Of a stretch of 48,743 nt of DNA, positions 43,206 to 48,743 are shown one piece after another (the first letter of the stretch is position 1; each line of letters opens with the position of its first letter). The stretch is from the NCBI GenBank assembly GCA_947588755.1, contig CANPZB010000008.1, forward strand, positions 1 through 48,743. The letters are read 5' to 3'. Origin of the DNA: Candidatus Gastranaerophilales bacterium (lineage in GTDB: Bacteria > Cyanobacteriota > Vampirovibrionia > Gastranaerophilales > Gastranaerophilaceae). The notes under the pieces were generated by a model. It was not told the DNA's origin and did not search any database. It saw only the letters and a list, made by a program, of their open reading frames with translations. A program made the position numbers and the translations under genes.

Positions 43206-43949
43206 TTAATCAAATTGTATAACTCTTAATATCGGGTTCTGATAGGGTCGTTTGCCCGCTCCGTTTCCGACTTTTTCAATAATAATACTTTCCGGCAATT
43301 TCTCGCCCGTATAAAGTGCCGCCGCTATTGCAGCACCTGTTGGGGTTATCATTTCCCCTTCGTTATTCGTAAATCTTAGCGGAAGTTTATATTTTGAGGT
43401 TATTTCACATACCGCAGGCACGGGAACATTCATTACTCCATGTTGACATTTCACAGTACCATACCCTTCGGTTAAAGTTCTAAAAAATGTTTTTTCGGGG
43501 TTTAAATCATCAAATAAAACTGCAAAACTTACAATGTCTATGATAGAATCTATTGCGCCAACTTCGTGAAAATGCACCTCGTTAATATCTTTGCCGTGAA
43601 CTTTTGCTTCCGCTTGTGCAACGATTTTAAAAATCTTTTTTGCAAGCTCTTTTGCGTTTTTTGTTGTATCTGCTTTATCAATTATAGCGTTCACGTCATC
43701 GAGATTTCTGTGTTCATGATGATGTCCATGTTCATTGTGATTATGTTCATAGTGCGGCAAAATAACATCAAAATCAGTTGCCATAATTGCATTAACTGCT
43801 TTTTTAGAAATCACATATTTAAACTCATTATTTAACCCCATTGATGACAGAGCTTTTTCAAGTTTTTCTTTACTTGCACCCAAATCCAAGAGTGCCGCTA
43901 CTGACATATCACCTGAAATTCCGTTTGCACATTCAAAAAATAAATTCAT
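43206..43949 (-). CDS. larC: Nickel-pincer cofactor nickel-insertion protein, LarC1 domain only
   Basis: LarC inserts nickel into the pincer nucleotide made by LarB and LarE. The 247-residue product has FFECANGISGDMSVAALLDLG, a His-rich loop (HYEHNHNEHGHHHEHRN), VHFHEVGAIDSIIDIV and PTGAAIAAAL. It ends RPYQNPILRVIQFD, which is where LarC1 ends in full-length proteins. The CTP-binding LarC2 part is missing and the next gene starts 12 nt later, so it cannot be hidden by a frameshift. It overlaps larB by ATGA. Confidence 0.93.
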   Translation of the reverse strand: MNLFFECANGISGDMSVAALLDLGASKEKLEKALSSMGLNNEFKYVISKKAVNAIMATDFDVILPHYEHNHNEHGHHHEHRNLDDVNAIIDKADTTKNAKELAKKIFKIVAQAEAKVHGKDINEVHFHEVGAIDSIIDIVSFAVLFDDLNPEKTFFRTLTEGYGTVKCQHGVMNVPVPAVCEITSKYKLPLRFTNNEGEMITPTGAAIAAALYTGEKLPESIIIEKVGNGAGKRPYQNPILRVIQFD

Positions 43950-44614
43950 TTCTTACACTCAATTTTTTGATTTATAAGATTTGCACTATATCCTGCACCA
44001 AATCCGTTATCTATATTAACAACAGTCATGCCTTCAGAGCAAGAATTTAACATTGTTAAAAGTGCCGAAACCCCTTTTAGGGATGTTCCGTATCCGACAG
44101 AAGTCGGAACGGCAATGACGGGAACATCAACAAGTCCTGTTATTACTCCGCCCAACGCACCTTCCATGCCGGCAATTGCAATAATTACGTTAGCTTTTCT
44201 TATATCATCAATTTTATCAAAAAGCCTGTGTATTCCTGCAATACCGATATCATAATATTTTTTTACATTGCTTCCGTAAAATTCCGCGGTCGCTGCAGCT
44301 TCTTCAGCTACCGCAATATCACCCGTCCCGCCTGTACAAATTGCAACTTCACCGATTTTTATCGGCTGATTTTCTATTAATGTCAGTACTCTCCCTTTTT
44401 CGTTGTACTTAATATCGGGAAAAATCTTCTTTAAAGTCTCATATTGTTCTTTTAATGCACGTGTTCCTAAAACATTCTGCCCGTTTTCTTTGAACACGGA
44501 AAATATTTTTATAAGTTCATCCGATGTTTTGCACTCGCAAAAAACGGCTTCCGAAAACCCTTTGCGTTTTTGTCTTTCTATATCAAGTTTTGCAAAATCA
44601 ATATCTTTATACAT
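43946..44614 (-). CDS. larB: Pyridinium-3,5-biscarboxylic acid mononucleotide synthase LarB
   Basis: LarB carboxylates nicotinic acid adenine dinucleotide, the first step toward the nickel-pincer nucleotide. The 222-residue PurE-like protein has CTGGTGDIAVAEEAAATAEFYG, DIGIAGIHRLF, IAGMEGALGGVITGL, VPTSVGYGTS and MLNSCSEGMTVVNIDNGFGA; the Cys in NSCSEG corresponds to the one that binds the pyridinium ring. It overlaps tatC by 8 nt upstream and larC by 4 nt downstream. Confidence 0.95.
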   Translation of the reverse strand: MYKDIDFAKLDIERQKRKGFSEAVFCECKTSDELIKIFSVFKENGQNVLGTRALKEQYETLKKIFPDIKYNEKGRVLTLIENQPIKIGEVAICTGGTGDIAVAEEAAATAEFYGSNVKKYYDIGIAGIHRLFDKIDDIRKANVIIAIAGMEGALGGVITGLVDVPVIAVPTSVGYGTSLKGVSALLTMLNSCSEGMTVVNIDNGFGAGYSANLINQKIECKK

Positions 44615-45314
44615 CTTTTTTCCTTTTTGAAAAAACTAATCCGAGTTCAAATAACAAATATGTCGGCAAGAATAATAAAACTTGGCTCACAATATCAGGA
44701 GGGGTGAGAAGTGCCGCTACTGTTAGGATTATGACCACAACATAAGGTCGTTTTGAACTTATTGAGTCATAGGATAATATATCCCATTTGATAAGTAAAT
44801 GAGTAACAAGCGGAATTTGAAACATCAAGCCGAAGGTAAACCCAAGCCATAGTGCAAGATTTACAATATTAGAAACTCCAAACATTGCGTTAATATTATC
44901 CTTGGCAAAACTCATCCCAAAATTAATTATTAAAGGCAAAATCAAACATATACAAAAAATAACCCCTGCGGCAAATAATAAACTTGATAAAATAATAATC
45001 GTTTTGATAAATTTTCTTTCATTTTCATACAATGCAGGCAGAATAAAATTCCATAATTGCTTTGCAATATAAGGGAAAGCTAAAATAATTGACATTAAAA
45101 GTGCGAGTTTGATTTGAAGCACAAAAACCTCTAACGGTGCAAAATAGTTGAGGGTAATATTATTATCAGAAACCAAAATTTTTATTAAAAAGTTTAATAC
45201 CTTAGGACTAATAATAAACATAAACGGCAGTAGAATTCCAACAGAAACAAAGCACTTTAATAAAGTGCTTCTTAGAGCCTCTAAATGCGAGATAAGACTT
45301 TCTTCTTTATCCAC
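44607..45314 (-). CDS. tatC: Sec-independent translocase TatC
   Basis: TatC is the receptor that recognises twin-arginine signal peptides. The 235-residue, six-helix protein begins with SLISHLEALRSTLLK. It has the LNYFAPLEVFVLQIKLAL periplasmic loop with the conserved Pro-Leu-Glu and FPYIAKQLWNFILPALYENER. It lies between tatA and larB. The two genes upstream of tatA both encode RRxF signals, so this looks like a dedicated translocase. Confidence 0.96.
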   Translation of the reverse strand: MDKEESLISHLEALRSTLLKCFVSVGILLPFMFIISPKVLNFLIKILVSDNNITLNYFAPLEVFVLQIKLALLMSIILAFPYIAKQLWNFILPALYENERKFIKTIIILSSLLFAAGVIFCICLILPLIINFGMSFAKDNINAMFGVSNIVNLALWLGFTFGLMFQIPLVTHLLIKWDILSYDSISSKRPYVVVIILTVAALLTPPDIVSQVLLFLPTYLLFELGLVFSKRKKDV

Positions 45315-45329
45315 CCCGTTTGTTCCCCT

Positions 45330-45548
45330 TTACACTTGCGGTTCTTGAGGATTATCCTTTATTTGATATTCTTCGGGTTTTGTTTCGGCGGCAATTTCGT
45401 CAGCTTCTTTTTTTATGGTTTCTTTCGCTTTTTTAAATTCATAAGAAGCTCTGCCTAATGCTTTTGCAAGTTCCGGTATTCTTTTCCCGCCAAACAACAA
45501 TAAAAGTACAATTAAAATTAATGTAATTTCTTGTATTCCGATAGACAT
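45330..45548 (-). CDS. tatA: Twin-arginine translocase pore component TatA
   Basis: The 72-residue protein has a short membrane helix ([14 protein letters not shown]), the hinge [13 protein letters not shown], an amphipathic helix and a charged tail. There is no separate TatB in the window, so this is probably a minimal TatAC system. A GGAG ribosome site precedes the ATG; tatC follows after 15 nt. Confidence 0.95.
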   Translation of the reverse strand: MSIGIQEITLILIVLLLLFGGKRIPELAKALGRASYEFKKAKETIKKEADEIAAETKPEEYQIKDNPQEPQV

Positions 45549-45575
45549 CTTAATTACTCCTTTTATTCTATTATA

Positions 45576-46838
45576 TCATGAAATTTTAGCCTGTTCCTTT
45601 ATTGCAAATATTTGAATTGCATTAGATGGGCATTTTTTTGCACATTTACCGCATCCTATGCATAATGAGCCGTCAACTTTTGCAGTATCAGTAACTTCAA
45701 TAGCCGATTTAGGGCATTCAGTTTTGCAAGTGCCGCATTTTGTGCATTCGGATTCTTTTACCATAGCCATAGCAATTCTTGTGTTTTGCTTTTCTTCTAA
45801 AGTTATTCTTTTTATCGCACCTGACGGACAAACTTCTGCACATATATTGCAATCATATTTGCAAAATCCTTCGCCTTTTGAATAATCAATATGAACAGCA
45901 GGAAAATTTTCATCCGCTTTTGTTAAAATTTTATTCGGACAATTTTTAATACATAAATTACAGTTTAGACATTTGTTTGCCATTCTGTTTGTGTTTTCAC
46001 TACCTGCCGGAAGAATTATATCCCGAACTTTTTTTACAAAATTCTTGCCGATTTCAATACCTGCTTTTACGGCTCCGCCAAGAACTACAAGTGTTGTTGC
46101 GGCAATTATGAAATTGCGGCGTTTCAAACTAAATTTTACGGGCTGAGTACCAAATTTTATTGCATTTTTTTTGCATTCTCCAAGGCATTTAAGGCATTTT
46201 ATACAAATTTCATTATCAACACATTTTTCTTTGTGGTCGATGCATCCCGAGGGGCAAGACTTTGCACAAAGTCCGCAAGAAATGCAAGTATCTTTATCAA
46301 TATAAATTTTATTTAATGAAACTTTGGAAATCAGTCCCAAAACTGCACCGACAGGACAAATATTTGTACAAAAATAACGATTTTTGAAAAATACCAATGC
46401 CAAAACTAAAAATGTAAAAATTAATCCGACAATAGTTAAACTTACTGCTGAGCCAAACATTGTGTAAGGGTCGAGATATCGAATTAACAGGGCAGAACCG
46501 CCGATTAATGTGCCAAAAGTTATAGCTGCGATAAAGTATTTAACGGGTAAATTCTTCTGTAGAGTATTTTTCTTTTTGAATAAAAGTGCACAAAATTCCT
46601 GCAAAATTCCAAAAGGACAAATTGTTGAGCAGTAAAATCTGCCAAACAACAATGTTAAAACTAAAATTCCCGCAATAATTCCAATTGCAATCCAGGAAAA
46701 ATCAAAAATTACACGCTGTAAAACCGCAGCGAATTGCAAGTCCATAATATGAACGGGATATATTCCCAAAATGGCAAGAACTGACAAACTCCCGACAATT
46801 CCTGCTATAGTTAATCTGATTAAATAACTTTTTTTCAT
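45576..46838 (-). CDS. NapH-NapG-like fusion: membrane ferredoxin with internal twin-arginine segment
   Basis: The 420-residue protein divides into two. Residues 1-230 are NapH-like: four helices (about 10-30, 50-67, 100-120, 131-150), two CxxxCP motifs (C70/C74, C157/C161) and two cytoplasmic [4Fe-4S] motifs (C185-C195, C212-C222). Residues 237-260 read SLKRRNFIIAATTLVVLGGA, a Tat-type signal (R240 R241). After it come four more [4Fe-4S] motifs (C290-C300, C326-C337, C365-C375, C393-C403), matching NapG. NapGH moves electrons from quinol to the periplasm; a similar flow is likely here. Confidence 0.88.
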   Translation of the reverse strand: MKKSYLIRLTIAGIVGSLSVLAILGIYPVHIMDLQFAAVLQRVIFDFSWIAIGIIAGILVLTLLFGRFYCSTICPFGILQEFCALLFKKKNTLQKNLPVKYFIAAITFGTLIGGSALLIRYLDPYTMFGSAVSLTIVGLIFTFLVLALVFFKNRYFCTNICPVGAVLGLISKVSLNKIYIDKDTCISCGLCAKSCPSGCIDHKEKCVDNEICIKCLKCLGECKKNAIKFGTQPVKFSLKRRNFIIAATTLVVLGGAVKAGIEIGKNFVKKVRDIILPAGSENTNRMANKCLNCNLCIKNCPNKILTKADENFPAVHIDYSKGEGFCKYDCNICAEVCPSGAIKRITLEEKQNTRIAMAMVKESECTKCGTCKTECPKSAIEVTDTAKVDGSLCIGCGKCAKKCPSNAIQIFAIKEQAKIS

Positions 46839-46844
46839 TTATCT

Positions 46845-48065
46845 TTAACCTGCGGTTTTATTGTATTCATCATTTATTTTTGTAAGCAATGTCGGTATAT
46901 CTAACGATTGAGGACAGTTTTTGCTGCACAGACCGCATTTGATACATTTATCCGCTTTTTCATCATCCGCAAGTGTTTCGTAATAAATCCCGAATAACAT
47001 TTTGTTATTCGTAACTTTATATTGGTTATAAAGTGCAAATAAAGCGGGAATATTTATACCTCTGGGGCAGACTTTCATGCAGTATTTGCAGGCGGTGCAA
47101 TTAATTTCGCCTTGAGATTGGATGATTTTAGCAATTTCATCAGCCAGCTTTTCTTCTTTTTCATCCATATCTTTGTAATCAATAAATGTTTGGATATTTT
47201 CTTTAACCTGTTGAAGATTGCTCATGCCTGAAAGAACGGTTACAACATTATCTCTGCTTGCAGCCCATCTTAACCCGAATGCCGCAGGAGAGTTATCGGA
47301 ATTTTCTTTTAATTTTTTAAGTGCTTTATCGCTCAAATTAACCAAGCCGCCGCCTCTTAAAGGTTCCATTACAGTAACGGGAATACCTTGTGCTTGAACA
47401 ATATCATACTGCTCGTGTGCTTTTACAACATCCCAGTCAAGATAATTTACTTGAAGCTGTGCAAAGTCCCATTCGTAATCTTTTACAACCTCTCTTAGGA
47501 TTTCGGGAGTCCCATGGAAAGAAAATCCCAAGTATTTAATCTTGCCTTCCTCTTTAAGCTTAGCAAGTTCTTCAACCATGTGAACATCTCTATATGTGCC
47601 TACAGAATTTTTGTTAATATTGTGGCACATATAAAAATCAAAGTATTCAACCTGACATTTTTTGAGTTGTTCATTAAAGATTTTTCTAACGTCTTGGGGT
47701 GTATTCATTTTATAAATCGGGCTTTTATCCGCAAGCATAAAATCTTCACGTTTAAATCTTTTTAAGGATTTCCCGATTGCAAACTCTGATTTAGAATCCA
47801 CATACATATATGCCGTATCAAAATAATTTGCACCGTGCTCCATACAGTAATCAACCATTCTATCCAGTTCTTGCTGGTCGATTTCATCACCTTTCATCGG
47901 TAATCTCATACAACCAAGCCCCAGTAATGGTATTGTAATATCTTTATATTTCCTTCTTGCAACTTGATTTTCCGATTTAATAAGCTCTTTTTTGCCGCAA
48001 CCTGCAAGTAAAGCAGTACCACCTATTGCAAGTGCCGAATTAATAATAAATTCCCGTCTTTTCAT
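46845..48065 (-). CDS. Tat-exported lipoprotein aldo/keto reductase with two ferredoxin motifs
   Basis: The 406-residue protein starts MKRREFIINSALAIGG...LLAGC: twin arginines at 3-4 and a lipobox Cys23. An aldo/keto reductase barrel follows with the tetrad Asp and Tyr (NYFDTAYMY), Lys (LADKSP) and His (MCHNI). The C-terminus has two [4Fe-4S] motifs, CTACKYCMKVCP and CIKCGLCSKNCP. Export of such an enzyme is unusual because NAD(P)H is not available outside the cytoplasm; electrons may come from the NapHG-like protein encoded 6 nt downstream. TGAGGT precedes the ATG. Confidence 0.9.
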   Translation of the reverse strand: MKRREFIINSALAIGGTALLAGCGKKELIKSENQVARRKYKDITIPLLGLGCMRLPMKGDEIDQQELDRMVDYCMEHGANYFDTAYMYVDSKSEFAIGKSLKRFKREDFMLADKSPIYKMNTPQDVRKIFNEQLKKCQVEYFDFYMCHNINKNSVGTYRDVHMVEELAKLKEEGKIKYLGFSFHGTPEILREVVKDYEWDFAQLQVNYLDWDVVKAHEQYDIVQAQGIPVTVMEPLRGGGLVNLSDKALKKLKENSDNSPAAFGLRWAASRDNVVTVLSGMSNLQQVKENIQTFIDYKDMDEKEEKLADEIAKIIQSQGEINCTACKYCMKVCPRGINIPALFALYNQYKVTNNKMLFGIYYETLADDEKADKCIKCGLCSKNCPQSLDIPTLLTKINDEYNKTAG

Positions 48066-48079
48066 TTTAAAACCTCACA

Positions 48080-48108
48080 TTACAAATATATCATAAAAAT
48101 ACTACAAT
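48080..48108 (+). promoter_or_regulatory. larE promoter in the divergent gap
   Basis: TTACAA (48080-48085) and TACAAT (48103-48108) are 17 bp apart. An AGGAT ribosome site (48124-48128) and ATG 48136 follow. Confidence 0.45.
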
Positions 48109-48135
48109 TCATATCTTTGTGGTAGGATTACTGCT

Positions 48136-48743
48136 ATGAAATTAGAGAAATTAAAAGAATATTTACAAAGTTTAGATAGTGTTGCCGTGGCTTTTTCATC
48201 GGGAGTTGATTCCACATTTTTATTGAAAATCGCACACGAAGTTCTAAAACATAATGTTATTGCAGTTACGATAAAATCCTGCTTATTTCCCGATAGAGAA
48301 CTAAGAGAAGCAATTGAGTTTTGTAAAAAAGACAATATAAAACACATTATTATAGAAATTGATGAATTGAACATCGAAGGCTTTTGCGAAAATCCGACTA
48401 ACCGCTGCTATTTATGTAAAAAAGAACTGTTTAAAAAGATATTGGAAGTAGCCCAAGCCCATAATATAAAAAATGTTATTGAAGGCTCAAACATTGATGA
48501 TGATGGCGACTATCGCCCCGGAATGCAAGCAATAAAAGAACTTAATATAAAAAGCCCTCTGCGATTTGCTAAACTGAATAAAAATGAAATAAGAACTTTA
48601 TCAAAGCAATATAATTTGCCTACTTTCGATAAGCCGTCATTTGCCTGTCTTGCTTCCCGATTTGTCTATGGAGAAAAAATAACGGAAGAAAAGTTGAAAA
48701 TGGTTGATAAAGCTGAACAATTACTTTTAAATTTAGGATTTTA
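48136..48743 (+). CDS. larE: ATP-dependent sacrificial sulfur transferase LarE (partial)
   Basis: LarE adenylates the LarB product and adds sulfur, turning its carboxylates into thiocarboxylates. The visible 202 residues include the PP-loop VAFSSGVDSTFLLK, NRCYLCKKELF, EGSNIDDDGDYRPGM and KPSFACLASRF. The Cys in ACLASR matches the position used as sulfur donor in the sacrificial class. The CxxC could instead point to an Fe-S class, so the mechanism is open. The gene diverges from the lar/tat operon and runs off the right edge, lacking roughly the last 60-70 residues. Confidence 0.94.
   Translation, partial: MKLEKLKEYLQSLDSVAVAFSSGVDSTFLLKIAHEVLKHNVIAVTIKSCLFPDRELREAIEFCKKDNIKHIIIEIDELNIEGFCENPTNRCYLCKKELFKKILEVAQAHNIKNVIEGSNIDDDGDYRPGMQAIKELNIKSPLRFAKLNKNEIRTLSKQYNLPTFDKPSFACLASRFVYGEKITEEKLKMVDKAEQLLLNLGF

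Noticed and set aside
43194-43210. Hidden programmed frameshift linking larC1 to a larC2
   Set aside because: The cbiM-like gene begins 12 nt after the larC stop and fills the space with clear family sequence, so no LarC2 coding region exists here.

Overview
This is an AT-rich stretch of a bacterial chromosome, densely packed with housekeeping genes on both strands. Several features point, tentatively, to a gut-type non-photosynthetic relative of the Cyanobacteria (Vampirovibrionia/Melainabacteria, for example Gastranaerophilales): the base composition, the many lineage-looking hypothetical proteins, the pilin-like proteins with an AFTLAEVLITLG start, and the fermentative or anaerobic tone (Fe-S enzymes, Na+/alanine symporter). 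This is inference from style, since no rRNA is present.

Layout. 1-242: a 76-bp promoter-bearing repeat at the left edge. 243-6200: an exported repeat protein, then a minus-strand operon (sigma factor, gcvPB, a 2-hydroxyacyl-CoA dehydratase-like protein, a membrane protein, miaA). 6329-10085: a universal stress protein, two sugar-type ABC permeases and a TPR protein. 10215-17739: a Met-rich hypothetical, yjbQ, an amidohydrolase that has lost its metal ligands, obg, tsaD, a kinase-like small protein, gshB and a tiny gene. 17741-20342: MFS transporter, lgt and a TPR lipoprotein. 20459-27479: one long plus-strand operon holding a stand-alone ClpX-type zinc finger, a helical-repeat protein, ruvX, a DUF1292 gene, a protein made only of Clp N-domains, tilS, hpt and a histidine kinase. 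27546-37908: a membrane protein, uvrB, a protein resembling the mitochondrial fission factor MTP18/MTFP1, a CpaF/CpaE-like pair, glmU, a pdxA/four-carbon-acid kinase pair and ssb. 38056-39290: a pseudopilin gene whose leader contains a dispersed palindrome, followed by a cluster of repeats, a 10-G tract and a second copy of the left-edge promoter repeat. 39320-41667: a family-4 uracil-DNA glycosylase, a Na+/alanine symporter and a CAU tRNA. 41668-42298: a gene-free, hairpin-rich stretch.

42299-48743 is the most system-like region. A minus-strand operon encodes a Tat-exported lipoprotein aldo/keto reductase with two ferredoxin motifs, a NapH-NapG fusion with an internal twin-arginine signal, TatA, TatC, LarB, a LarC that lacks LarC2, and a CbiM/NikM-type metal-uptake protein with a frameshifted end. 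The divergent larE runs off the right edge. I read it as a periplasmic quinol-linked redox module with its own Tat translocase, physically tied to nickel-pincer cofactor synthesis. No LarA-type user of the cofactor is inside the window.

Other cross-cutting signals are a recurring promoter arrangement in which the -10 hexamer sits 6-7 nt before the start codon (predicted leaderless mRNAs for at least five genes) and several lone accessory domains without their usual ATPase or catalytic partner.
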